NCBI GenBank assembly: GCA_900466605.1
Contig: UBMU01000025.1
Coordinates: forward strand, 40,790-75,056
Source of the DNA: Hyphomicrobiales bacterium
Lineage (GTDB): Bacteria > Pseudomonadota > Alphaproteobacteria > Rhizobiales > Rhizobiaceae
Length of the DNA stretch: 34,267 nucleotides
Reading direction: 5' to 3'
Shown: one piece after another, positions 26,085 to 33,230 of the stretch
Position numbering within the stretch: the stretch's first letter is position 1
How the letters are laid out: each line of letters begins with the position of its first letter
Notes under the pieces: model-generated
Databases searched by the model: none
What the model was told of the DNA's origin: nothing
Seen by the model: the letters and a program-made list of their open reading frames with translations, nothing else
Translations under genes and position numbers: made by a program

Positions 26085-26954
26085 GACCATTGCGTCGAAG
26101 GCGTCGGCAGCCGTGCTCCTATACCGCTCCCAATGCCGCAAGAGGAAAAATGGCCGGGGCAGGGGTGGGATGTTCGCTTCCTTGAGAATTCCCGCTTTCA
26201 GAAAGGGCGCGGCGATGCTGCGCGACATCAGCGTTGCGCCAAGTCCGGCTTCGACAAGTCCTATCACGGTTTCATTGCCAGGCACCGACATTGGAACGTC
26301 CAGGGCAGCCGTTGTCAGGCCGGCCGTCTCAAGAAGGCTTTCGAATGCGCGGCGGGTTCCAGAGCCCTCCTCGCGCAGTATCCAGGCCGACTCGGGGAAA
26401 TCGTTGACAGTTCGCGGCTGGAGGTCAGCCCAGGAATGGCCAGGCGCGATGACGACAATCATCTCGTCAGTGGCAATCCTTCTGGCCGACAGGTTTTGGC
26501 GTTGCTGTGGCCATTCGATGAGGCCAATCTCGGCTCTTCCTTCAACTACGGCGTCGGTGACGTCCTGCGTATTTCCGATGCGCACGTCGAGTGAGATGCC
26601 GGGGTGGCGGCTGCGATATTCGGCGAGACGCGGGGCCAGCCAGTAGCCGGCGACGGTCTGGCTCGCCATGATCGACAATTCGCCGTGCATCAACCCGGAC
26701 AAATCCATCAGAGCGGCCTCTGCAGCGCGTGCGCTTGCAAGCACGGCTTGCGCTTGCTTGAGAAACACGCGACCGGTCTGGTTCAGCACGATCGAGCGTC
26801 CAACACGATCAAACAGCGCAACTCGATGCCGGTTCTCCAGAGCACTGATGGCGGCGCTGACGGCCGATTGCGTCATGTTGAGCTGGCCTGCCGCCTGCGT
26901 AATGTGCTGACGGGCAGCGACCTCAACGAAAATTCGAAGTTGTTCAAGGGTCAC
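26055..26954 (-). CDS. LysR-family transcriptional regulator
   Basis: This regulator of 299 residues has the LysR winged helix at its N-terminus (TLEQLRIFVEVAARQHITQAA, then MTQSAVSAAISALE) and a periplasmic-binding-type effector domain (about 90-290; GELSIMASQTVAGYWLAP, then EEGSGTRRAFE and ETVIGLVEAGLGATLM). The GSGTRR segment resembles LysR proteins that bind small anions or acids, such as the CysB/Cbl and YeiE group, but this is suggestive only. The start is taken as GTG 26954, six nt after a GCGAG; a TTG at 26960 overlaps that site. It is divergent from the TDT transporter across a dyad-bearing gap, so it probably controls that gene. Confidence 0.92.
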   Translation of the reverse strand: MTLEQLRIFVEVAARQHITQAAGQLNMTQSAVSAAISALENRHRVALFDRVGRSIVLNQTGRVFLKQAQAVLASARAAEAALMDLSGLMHGELSIMASQTVAGYWLAPRLAEYRSRHPGISLDVRIGNTQDVTDAVVEGRAEIGLIEWPQQRQNLSARRIATDEMIVVIAPGHSWADLQPRTVNDFPESAWILREEGSGTRRAFESLLETAGLTTAALDVPMSVPGNETVIGLVEAGLGATLMSRSIAAPFLKAGILKEANIPPLPRPFFLLRHWERYRSTAADAFDAMVSVAVPDQQG

Positions 26955-26978
26955 GGGCAACTCGCAATGACATAATCA

Positions 26979-27017
26979 TTCGATTTTATCGAACGAAATT
27001 ATTATTTCAATTCGTTG
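26979..27017. promoter_or_regulatory. LysR-type operator region between lysR and the TDT transporter
   Basis: A perfect dyad TTCGAT-TTT-ATCGAA (26979-26993) contains the LysR-box form T-N11-A. Next to it lies a second imperfect dyad around GAAAT-TATT-ATTTC with flanking ACGAA and TTCGT. Paired sites in an AT-rich gap between a lysR gene and a divergent target are the usual layout of this family. Confidence 0.6.
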
Positions 27018-27068
27018 GATCCGATGATTTCGCAGGCGTATCCGTTTGGGGCCATCGAGGATCTAGTC

Positions 27069-28202
27069 ATGACCTTATTCGCCGCCCCTCATATTCGTCT
27101 CGGACACTCCGACAGCCGCCGGCGGGTCCTGCATTTCACACCCAACTGGTTCGCGGCGACGATGGGCACAGGCATTCTCGCCATCTGCCTTGCGCAATTC
27201 CCCACTGTGCCGACCTTTTTCGCAGCGGGAGAGTTTCTGTGGCTGTCTAACATCGCGCTTTTTGCCTGTTTGTCGGCACTGTATGTAGGCAAATGGATAT
27301 TGCACCCCCGCGAGGCGATGCGCGCTTTCGCGCATCCCGTGGTTTCGATGTTTTTCGGATGCATTCCCATGGGGCTTGCGACGATCGTCAACGGGATGGT
27401 CATTTTCGGCACCAAGCATTTCGGTGACGGTGCTGTGACCATTGCGATTTTTCTCTGGTGGTTGGACGCTGCACTTGCAGCGCTGTCCGGGCTCGCAATT
27501 CCATTTGCCATGTTTACCCGTCAGGACCACGTCCTGGAAAGGATGAGCGCTGTCTGGCTATTGCCGATCGTCGCCTGCGAAGTAACGGCTGCGAGCGGCG
27601 GCTTGCTTCTGCCGTACATCCGAGAGGCTTCCGGACAGATGAGCGTGCTCTTCACAAGTTACGTGCTCTGGGCTTGTTCGGTACCTCTGGCTCTCGGACT
27701 GCTGACGATCCTTTTCCTTCGCATGGCTCTCTACAAGCTGCCGCCCGCTGACATGGCTTCCACCGCCTTCCTGTCGCTCGGCCCGATCGGGACGGGAGCC
27801 CTCGGGCTGATCCTTTTTGCAGTGAATGGGAAGGGCGTATTGGCTGCCAACGATCTCGGTGCCTTTGGCGAGGCGATGTCCGGCGCAGCTCTGCTTGGCG
27901 GAGTGCTGCTCTGGGCATACGGTCTATGGTGGCTCGGAATCGCAGTTGCCGTAACTGCGCACTATCTGATGAAGGGCCTTCCGTTCAACCTCGGCTGGTG
28001 GGGCTATACTTTCCCGATCGGAGTCTATGCGGTTGCGACGCTGTGTCTGTCCGCCACGGTTCATCTTCAGGCAGTCGCGGTGTTCGGGGACGTCCTGGTT
28101 GCTGTGCTAGCGCTGATCTGGCTTGTCGTCTCGGTAAGAACTTGCCTAGGAGCATACGACGGTACGCTTTTTGCCGATCCTAGCCTTGCTGAACCGGCTT
28201 GA
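27069..28202 (+). CDS. TDT-family transporter (TehA/SLAC1/Ssu1-like)
   Basis: This 377-residue inner-membrane protein has about ten hydrophobic helices and the family start FTPNWFAATMGTGILAICL. FFGCIPMGLATIVNGMVIFG and a late NLGWWGYTFPIGVYAVATLCLS, also typical, follow. The family includes TehA, the plant anion channel SLAC1, fungal Mae1 (malate) and Ssu1 (sulfite export), so the substrate is probably an anion such as sulfite or a dicarboxylate; it cannot be fixed here. The start was set at ATG 27069, which has GAGG eight nt upstream. In-frame starts at 27015 (TTG) and 27024 lie in or next to the operator. The divergent lysR is its likely regulator. It converges on the methyltransferase gene with a 26-nt gap. 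Confidence 0.9.
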   Translation: MTLFAAPHIRLGHSDSRRRVLHFTPNWFAATMGTGILAICLAQFPTVPTFFAAGEFLWLSNIALFACLSALYVGKWILHPREAMRAFAHPVVSMFFGCIPMGLATIVNGMVIFGTKHFGDGAVTIAIFLWWLDAALAALSGLAIPFAMFTRQDHVLERMSAVWLLPIVACEVTAASGGLLLPYIREASGQMSVLFTSYVLWACSVPLALGLLTILFLRMALYKLPPADMASTAFLSLGPIGTGALGLILFAVNGKGVLAANDLGAFGEAMSGAALLGGVLLWAYGLWWLGIAVAVTAHYLMKGLPFNLGWWGYTFPIGVYAVATLCLSATVHLQAVAVFGDVLVAVLALIWLVVSVRTCLGAYDGTLFADPSLAEPA

Positions 28203-28228
28203 GCGGATCTCCATAGGCATAGTCTGTC

Positions 28229-28843
28229 TCACGGGTCGAAGCGGCTGACCTCGAGGCCGCTGCCGACCGGTAGAAGTACGCTGGTAACGCCTGGTTTGGC
28301 GCGGACCGACGCACCATACTGCCTCACGTTTTCGTCGCCGGGACGGAGCATATTGTCGGCGACGATGATCGCACCCGGATTGAGCTTGGGGTAGAAGGCC
28401 TCCAGGCAGGGCAGGTAGAGGTCCTTCCAGAGATCCAAAAGGACAAAGTCGACGCCATCGGTGAGTTCGGCAATCATCTGCACCGCGTCGCCAATCCTGA
28501 AATCGATCCAATCCGCAAGTCCGGCCTTCGTTGCCATCTCCTTGGCGTGTGCCGATTTGTATTCATGCAGTTCCATTGTGATCAGTTTTCCGCCTGTGGC
28601 GCGGGCTGCCTCTGCCAGCCAGATGCCCGAATAGCCAAAGGATGTGCCCAGCTCGAGGATGACCGGCCGCTTGAGGCTCTTGGCGAGAATGTTGATGAGT
28701 TGCCCCGTCTCGCGACCAACCGCGCGCAGCCTGCGGTCTTGGCCTCCATCGCGACCGCCCGGAGGCACTTCGCGCGGACGGTTCTGCTCTTCGCGGATCA
28801 TTACATGGTAGGTTTCAAGTACGTCGCTGATCCTGTTGTCCAT
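28229..28843 (-). CDS. SAM-dependent O-methyltransferase (family 3, CmdD/MdmC-like)
   Basis: This 204-residue soluble protein has the class I methyltransferase fold of the caffeoyl-CoA/catechol O-methyltransferase group. Motif I is ILELGTSFGYSGIWLA (SAM binding, about residues 62-77), followed by an acidic strand end (ITMELHEYKSAHAKEMA), RIGDAVQMIAEL, and the metal-site region DFVLLDLWKDLYLPCLEAFYP with IIVADNMLRPG. The catalytic-metal Asp and Asn positions appear kept. The substrate is unknown. ATG 28843 is supported by GAGGAGC; a longer reading to 28954 is not. It stands alone, divergent from the siderophore-interacting protein by 297 bp, so a link to siderophore chemistry is possible but unproven. 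Confidence 0.88.
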   Translation of the reverse strand: MDNRISDVLETYHVMIREEQNRPREVPPGGRDGGQDRRLRAVGRETGQLINILAKSLKRPVILELGTSFGYSGIWLAEAARATGGKLITMELHEYKSAHAKEMATKAGLADWIDFRIGDAVQMIAELTDGVDFVLLDLWKDLYLPCLEAFYPKLNPGAIIVADNMLRPGDENVRQYGASVRAKPGVTSVLLPVGSGLEVSRFDP

Positions 28844-28933
28844 CTTAGCTCCTCGACGGCGCGTGCTTTCAGGGCAGCCAATGCCTTGAGTGGCCTGCTG
28901 GCTGGCAAGTCTTGCTTGGTCGATGCCCGGATG

Positions 28934-28946
28934 AAAGTTAAACTTT
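28934..28946. promoter_or_regulatory. Short perfect dyad between the methyltransferase and SIP genes
   Basis: AAAGTT-A-AACTTT is a perfect 6-1-6 inverted repeat about 90 nt upstream of the methyltransferase ATG and about 195 nt before the SIP gene. It does not match the rhizobial RirA or Irr boxes I know. It may be an operator or a chance palindrome. Confidence 0.3.
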
Positions 28947-29140
28947 GGCAACAATCGGTATTTGCCGCCAGCCGTCGTTGCACAGCCTTGAGATGTCGGT
29001 TACACGAGTTTGTCAATGGTCGGGCACCGCTCGGCCACGTAAGCGTTAACGTCACTCAACGCGTATGATCGAACGGCTCTGCGGCTTCGATCTGCGCGAC
29101 TGTGTCCTGCGGATCGAGCTCATAGCCTCTGAAGGATACA

Positions 29141-29911
29141 ATGGATAACAATCAAAACCGAAATCATAGCCTGCCGGCCCCTCAAATCGAACGGGTTCGC
29201 CACGAATTGCGTCGCCGCGCTCTGACGGTCGCCGACGTCACCGATATCACGCCCGGCATGCGCCGCATCGTGCTCACGGGTGACGATCTTGCGGACTTCG
29301 TCAGCCTTGCACCCGACGATCACGTGAAGATCTTCGTCCCCACTGCCGAAGGCGAAGCGCGCCGCGACTACACGCCCCGGCGATACGACAATAATGCCCG
29401 CACACTGACGATTGACTTTGCCTTGCATGAGGCGGGTCCGGTGACCCAGTGGGCAATCGACGCATCTCCGGGCGCCACGCTTGCGATCGGCGGGCCACGT
29501 GGCTCGGCGGTGATCTCCGCCGATGTGGCGCGGTGGTTGCTGGTCGGCGATGAAACCGCCTTGCCGGCTATGGGACGCAGGATAGACGAAAGCCGTGCCG
29601 GTACGGAGATCACTGCGATTGCAGCGGTGGCTGGCCCGGCTGAGAGGCAGACGTTCGACACGCAGGCGGACCTGAATTTGCATTGGGCGGAACGGCCTCT
29701 TTCGGATTCGACCAATGCCGAACCGTTGCTGAGCATCCTGCGTGGTGTGGACATCCAACCTGGAACCTTCGTATGGGTCGCGGCAGAGGCTTCGGTCACG
29801 CGCGCCGTCCGCGAGTATCTGGTCACCGAAAGAGGCTATCCGCTGCACTGGATCAAGGCGTCCGGCTACTGGGTAAAGGGCAAGGCGGATACGACCGAAA
29901 AGTTCGACTAG
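29141..29911 (+). CDS. Siderophore-interacting protein (FAD-dependent ferric-siderophore reductase, ViuB-like)
   Basis: SIP-family flavoproteins reduce iron in imported ferric siderophores in the cytosol. The 256-residue protein has the N-terminal FAD-binding barrel with the flavin motif RDYTPR (residues 75-80) and a flanking HVKIFVP segment. The family segment FALHEAGPVTQWA follows, then a GGPRGS turn, LLVGDETALPAM (NAD(P)H-binding region) and the C-terminal signature HWIKASGYWVKGKAD. The length is normal. GAAGGA upstream supports ATG 29141. A 27-codon frame (29065-29148) overlaps its start. No siderophore receptor or biosynthetic gene is in the window, so the siderophore is unknown. Confidence 0.93.
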   Translation: MDNNQNRNHSLPAPQIERVRHELRRRALTVADVTDITPGMRRIVLTGDDLADFVSLAPDDHVKIFVPTAEGEARRDYTPRRYDNNARTLTIDFALHEAGPVTQWAIDASPGATLAIGGPRGSAVISADVARWLLVGDETALPAMGRRIDESRAGTEITAIAAVAGPAERQTFDTQADLNLHWAERPLSDSTNAEPLLSILRGVDIQPGTFVWVAAEASVTRAVREYLVTERGYPLHWIKASGYWVKGKADTTEKFD

Positions 29912-29925
29912 GATCGGGTTTGGAA

Positions 29926-29980
29926 GCAGGCCGACGGCTCGCCGTTCTTCCGGTCCTGTCGATTGACAGACTCGGCCTGC
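29926..29980 (+). other. Nested hairpin after the SIP gene
   Basis: GCAGGCCGA (29926-29934) pairs with TCGGCCTGC (29972-29980), and inside it CTGTC-GATT-GACAG can form a smaller stem. No T run follows. It could protect the 3' end of the SIP mRNA or be a factor-dependent stop; the remaining gap up to 30100 shows nothing else clear. Confidence 0.4.
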
Positions 29981-30100
29981 CCCAATAACCAAGACAAGCC
30001 GAAAAATGATCGGCCGGTTGGTTATCCCGGCCCTCGCAGCAGCGGGAATTAGTCGCCAAAAGCGAACCCACGGCACCTGACCTTATCAAGAGGTGGTGCT

Positions 30101-30376
30101 GTGTCTTTGGAGAAGCTTCTGGCGCAGTCCACCTTGGCGTGGAGAACTGTAGTGACCGATACGAAGACCCTGCTGATTGCCCAACTGCTCATCGCTTGCA
30201 TGATGGCCTTTTGCATGACCGGCTTGTTCAGCTTCCTGAAACTCGGGCCGACAGCTGAATGGCTGCACGAATGGCTCAAGGCTTTCGTCGCAGCTTGGCC
30301 GATCGCATTTTGCCTATCGATTTTCGTGGGCAAGCTTTCCTTCAAGATTGCCAGCCGGATAACCGGCAGTCGATGA
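30101..30376 (+). CDS. Small two-helix membrane protein (DUF2798-like)
   Basis: This 91-residue protein starts at GTG 30101 with GAGG 7 nt upstream. Two hydrophobic helices are visible, LLIAQLLIACMMAFCMTGLF (about 24-43) and AFVAAWPIAFCLSIFVGKLSF (about 61-81), with WLHEWLKAF between them. The second helix with W-P-I-A-F is the pattern of the DUF2798 family, small inner-membrane proteins of unknown function. The first 23 residues are amphipathic. It is flanked by the SIP hairpin and by a terminator, so it is probably expressed on its own. No function is proposed. Confidence 0.8.
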   Translation: MSLEKLLAQSTLAWRTVVTDTKTLLIAQLLIACMMAFCMTGLFSFLKLGPTAEWLHEWLKAFVAAWPIAFCLSIFVGKLSFKIASRITGSR

Positions 30377-30383
30377 ATTACCG

Positions 30384-30415
30384 TCCGCGTGTTCGTCGAG
30401 GGCACGCGGATTTTT
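30384..30415 (+). terminator. Intrinsic terminator after the DUF2798-like gene
   Basis: TCCGCGTG (30384-30391) pairs with CACGCGGA (30403-30410) over an 11-nt loop and runs straight into TTTTT. It lies 7 nt after the stop and insulates mnmA. Confidence 0.9.
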
Positions 30416-30594
30416 GCACGGCGGCGATACCTTTTGCCGGTAGGTTCACTGCCAAATTCCCTGCCTCTTGCGCAGGAACCCAATCCTTTCTATATCCTCG
30501 GAAACAAAAGTCCGGCGGTCGATCCCGCGCGGACGCCTGGAATCCGCCGCTTCTGATGTGCGGATCGCAACACGCTTAGAGTTGGCAGCCGCCC

Positions 30595-31794
30595 GTGAAT
30601 ACACTGGATTTTGACAAGAAGCCGGAAGATACCCGCGTTGTCGTCGCCATGTCCGGCGGCGTTGACAGCTCTGTGGTCGCAGGCATTCTCAAACGCCAGG
30701 GCTACGATGTGCTCGGCATTACGCTCCAGCTATACGATCATGGCGCCGCCGTTCACCGCGCGGGATCCTGCTGTGCCGGCCAGGATATAGATGATGCCCG
30801 TCGCGTGTGCGAAACGCTTGGTATTCCGCATTATGTGCTGGATTACGAGAAGCGGTTCCGAGACACCGTTATCAATCCCTTCATGGAAAGCTATGTGGCC
30901 GGCGAGACGCCGATCCCCTGCGTCTCGTGCAATCAAACCGTCAAGTTCGCGGATCTGCTGACAACGGCCAAGGAACTTGGGGCGGATGCGCTTGCGACCG
31001 GCCACTATATTCGCTCGAGGCCAAACCCGGCGACCGACGATCACGGTCGCCGCGCGCTCTATCGCCCGGCTGATGCCGACCGCGACCAGAGCTACTTCCT
31101 GTTCGCAACGACGCAGGAGCAAATCGACTATCTGCGCTTTCCGCTCGGCGGCCTGCCGAAGGCCGAGACCCGCAAGCTGGCTGAAGAGATGGGGCTGGTG
31201 GTCGCCAAGAAGGCCGACAGCCAGGACATCTGTTTCGTGCCGCAGGGCAAGTATTCCGACATCATCAACAAGCTGAAGCCGAATGCGGCGCTTGCGGGCG
31301 AGATCGTCCATCTCGACGGCCGCGTGCTGGGCCGACATGACGGCATTCTTCATTACACGATCGGTCAGCGCCGCGGCATCGGGATCGCCACCGGCGAGCC
31401 GCTCTATGTCGTTTACCTCGACGCCCGGTCCCGCCGGGTCATCGTCGGGCCGAAGGAGGCGCTGGAAACGCACCGTGTCTATCTGCGCGATGTCAACTGG
31501 CTCGGCGATGAGCCGCTGGCAAAGGCGGCCTCAGGCGAAGGCTTTGCGTGCTTTGCCAAGGTTCGTTCGACACGCGCTCCGACACCTGCTGTCCTGCATG
31601 CCGACGCAAGCGGTATTTATGTCGACCTCGCGATCGGGGAAGCCGGTGTTGCGCCGGGCCAGGCCTGTGCGCTCTATTCGGCGCCCGGCGACGACGCCCG
31701 CGTCTACGGCGGTGGTTTCATCGAGCGCTCCGAACGGGAACCGGCGGCTGAAGCCTCGTTGAATGCGTTGTTGGCGAGCCCGGTGGCCGCCTGA
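30595..31794 (+). CDS. mnmA: tRNA 2-thiouridylase MnmA
   Basis: MnmA makes the 2-thio group of s2U34 in the tRNAs for Lys, Glu and Gln. The 399-residue cytosolic enzyme has the PP-loop SGGVDSS (residues 20-26), the catalytic Cys112 in CVSCNQTVKF, ATGHY, DQSYFL, and the second catalytic Cys213 in DSQDICFVP. These are followed by the HYTIGQRRGIGI central domain and a C-terminal beta-barrel ending GGGFIERS. The length is slightly above the enterobacterial form. The chosen start is GTG 30595 directly before the MNTLDFD segment; no strong Shine-Dalgarno is visible and a start closer to the PP-loop cannot be excluded. The upstream 180 bp after the terminator hold nothing clear. Confidence 0.95.
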   Translation: MNTLDFDKKPEDTRVVVAMSGGVDSSVVAGILKRQGYDVLGITLQLYDHGAAVHRAGSCCAGQDIDDARRVCETLGIPHYVLDYEKRFRDTVINPFMESYVAGETPIPCVSCNQTVKFADLLTTAKELGADALATGHYIRSRPNPATDDHGRRALYRPADADRDQSYFLFATTQEQIDYLRFPLGGLPKAETRKLAEEMGLVVAKKADSQDICFVPQGKYSDIINKLKPNAALAGEIVHLDGRVLGRHDGILHYTIGQRRGIGIATGEPLYVVYLDARSRRVIVGPKEALETHRVYLRDVNWLGDEPLAKAASGEGFACFAKVRSTRAPTPAVLHADASGIYVDLAIGEAGVAPGQACALYSAPGDDARVYGGGFIERSEREPAAEASLNALLASPVAA

Positions 31795-31824
31795 AAAAGC
31801 CTGTGGTATTTTCTCGATCATGCG

Positions 31825-31854
31825 CTTGACACAAAGCCGAAGCGCACCTTATAA
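31825..31854 (+). promoter_or_regulatory. Sigma-70 promoter of the tRNA-Met gene
   Basis: CTTGAC (31825-31830), exactly 17 nt, then CTTATA (31848-31853) fit the rhizobial housekeeping consensus (CTTGAC, 17 nt, CTATAT) closely. Transcription should start near 31860, about 45 nt before the mature tRNA. It begins 30 nt after the mnmA stop. Confidence 0.8.
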
Positions 31855-31903
31855 GCCGCTCATCCCACGGGCCACCGCATCGCGAACGGCACCGTTGACC
31901 AGT

Positions 31904-31980
31904 GGCGGAGTAGCTCAGTAGGTCAGAGCAGAGGAATCATAATCCTTGTGTCGGGGGTTCAAATCCCTCCTCCGCTACCA
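31904..31980 (+). tRNA. tRNA-Met (CAT), elongator type
   Basis: The 77-nt sequence folds into a full cloverleaf with encoded CCA. The acceptor is GGCGGAG with CTCCGCT (first pair a G-U), then the D-stem GCTC/GAGC, an anticodon stem GAGGA/TCCTT with loop ATCATAA (anticodon CAT), the T-arm GGGGG-TTCAAAT-CCCTC, and discriminator A. The 1-72 pair is present and the anticodon stem lacks three G-C pairs, so it is not the initiator. A CAT anticodon could also belong to tRNA-Ile2, the TilS substrate, but the stem and loop look like rhizobial elongator tRNA-Met as I recall it. Confidence 0.9.
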
Positions 31981-32130
31981 GTCAAATGACGCATTTTCTT
32001 CTGTGGAACTTCTCATAAAGTTCGGGCTCAGGCCTTTCTCCGTTGGCTATGCTATGCACGATGGTGGATATGCAGGCGTGTCATTATTACCGCTTAGACT
32101 GCTCGACGAAATCACGGATCGGATTTGAGA

Positions 32131-32391
32131 ATGGCGAAGACGCCCAAGCTGGAGCATTCCGACCTTGCTGGTGAGTTTACCGATGACGGCGTGACGGTGC
32201 TCGTCGATATCTTCCGCCCTGCCGGCACCAACGGCGACTGGAAGATGGAGGTAGTGACCCAGCACGAGGACCTCATCGAGTGGGAGGAGCCGTTCGCGAC
32301 TGATCGCGAGGCGTTCGACGAGTTTCTGGCGACGGTTGCTCGCGAGGGGATCAGAACATTTCTGGAGGAAGAGGACCCGTCGGTCCATTGA
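32131..32391 (+). CDS. Small acidic hypothetical protein
   Basis: I do not recognise a family. The 86-residue product starts MAKTPKLEHSDLAGEF and is rich in Asp and Glu (many in the C-terminal half, ending FLEEEDPSVH). It has a predicted beta strand set (DGVTVLVDIFRP, WKMEVVTQ) followed by helices (DREAFDEFLATVAREGIRTFL). No signal peptide or membrane helix is seen, so a small cytosolic alpha/beta protein is likely. The ATG at 32131 is preceded by GGAT/TTGAGA, a weak Shine-Dalgarno. It lies 150 nt after the tRNA and converges on the BTLCP gene with a gap of about 50 nt. Confidence 0.7.
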   Translation: MAKTPKLEHSDLAGEFTDDGVTVLVDIFRPAGTNGDWKMEVVTQHEDLIEWEEPFATDREAFDEFLATVAREGIRTFLEEEDPSVH

Positions 32392-32442
32392 CCCTTGCTT
32401 GGTCTGCTGCTCGGGCAACGACGGACCTTGGTGTCCGCTCCC

Positions 32443-33030
32443 TCATGTCCCCGAGAATTGAGCAGCTCTCGGGCCAGCAAGGGTGACTTGCCAGGCGCTC
32501 TTGTTGTTGAAGTTCTGGCTTGCCAGGAAAGTATATCCTGTACTTGCCCAAGGTTTTACTTTGCCTGCGAGATTGTCGAGGACATAGTCGCCGGACGTCA
32601 GGCGCGCCAGCAGGACGACATGGTTGTTGCCGCCTCGATCGATGGCCACCGAAAGCGCCAGCTTGTTTGACGCAAAGCCCGCGCCGAGCAGCGTCTTCAG
32701 CTTCAGCAGCGCATAGTCTTCGCAGTCGCCCTTGTTGTTGATGGGCAGCGACCAGTATTCCGATTTTCCTGATGTCTGCGCGTCGGTTGCTGCCGCAACG
32801 CCGGCATTGACCTGCCGATTCACCTTCTGGAGCAGGGGCATCGCCTCTTCGTCGCTCATCTCGCGACCACCACTGTCATGGCAAAGCCAAGCATAGCGCG
32901 CACATGCTGAAGGAAAGCCTATCGGTGCCCCGATCGAACGTGACGGGCGAAGGGCGGAGCCCGCGTCGCTCTCGGCCGCGAAGGTTGTGAAAATAAGTGT
33001 GAACGCTGCAAAAGCTGAAAAGGCTCGCAT
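32443..33030 (-). CDS. Exported transglutaminase-like cysteine proteinase (BTLCP, LapG-like)
   Basis: This 195-residue protein has a Sec signal peptide (MRAFSAFAAFTLIFTTFAAESDA) and a BTLCP (COG3672) domain. The catalytic triad is visible: Cys103 in NNKGDCEDYALLK, His137 in GGNNHVVLLA and Asp152 in DYVLDNLAG. The spacing (34 and 15 residues) is close to that of LapG, the periplasmic protease that releases the large adhesin LapA in Pseudomonas under c-di-GMP control. No LapD-like receptor is adjacent, though a GGDEF-EAL protein lies 6 kb away. ATG 33030 has AAGGG about 10 nt upstream; longer starts at 33039 and 33066 are in frame. It is divergent from a secreted Gly-rich repeat protein. Confidence 0.88.
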   Translation of the reverse strand: MRAFSAFAAFTLIFTTFAAESDAGSALRPSRSIGAPIGFPSACARYAWLCHDSGGREMSDEEAMPLLQKVNRQVNAGVAAATDAQTSGKSEYWSLPINNKGDCEDYALLKLKTLLGAGFASNKLALSVAIDRGGNNHVVLLARLTSGDYVLDNLAGKVKPWASTGYTFLASQNFNNKSAWQVTLAGPRAAQFSGT

Positions 33031-33115
33031 CGAAAACATCCCTTCGGCTGAATGCTGGACGGTCAATTATACACTTTAAGCTACGGCATATAATTAGAAG
33101 TTTATATTTTAAAGG

Positions 33116-33130
33116 TTAATCATATACTAA
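33116..33130. promoter_or_regulatory. CtrA-like box (7/8) in the BTLCP/Gly-rich divergent gap
   Basis: TTAA-TCATATA-CTAA has one mismatch to TTAA-N7-TTAA. It lies about 100 nt upstream of the Gly-rich gene and 86 nt upstream of the BTLCP start, so it could serve either direction. The whole 200-bp gap is markedly AT-rich. Confidence 0.35.
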
Positions 33131-33197
33131 CGTTCTAGACTTGGCTTAGGGTGCGTATTCTTCATTTTACTTTATTAGCCTCGTATAAAGCTCCGCG

Positions 33198-33212
33198 TTA
33201 ACGCTCTGTTAA
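33198..33212. promoter_or_regulatory. Perfect CtrA box just upstream of the Gly-rich protein gene
   Basis: TTAA-CGCTCTG-TTAA matches the CtrA consensus at all eight core bases. It ends only 18 nt before the ATG and directly abuts the Shine-Dalgarno GGGAG (33217-33221), so bound protein would probably cover the transcription start or the early transcript and repress. Binding is inferred. Confidence 0.5.
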
Positions 33213-33230
33213 CTGTGGGAGTGAGTAACT

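Noticed and set aside
31904..31980. tRNA-linked integration site or genomic island boundary
   Set aside because: No integrase gene and no repeated 3' tRNA fragment are found in the following 2.3 kb; the tRNA has its own normal promoter.
31904..31980. Initiator tRNA-fMet
   Set aside because: Initiators lack pairing at 1-72 and have three G-C pairs in the anticodon stem. Here 1-72 is a G-U pair and the stem is GAGGA/TCCTT.
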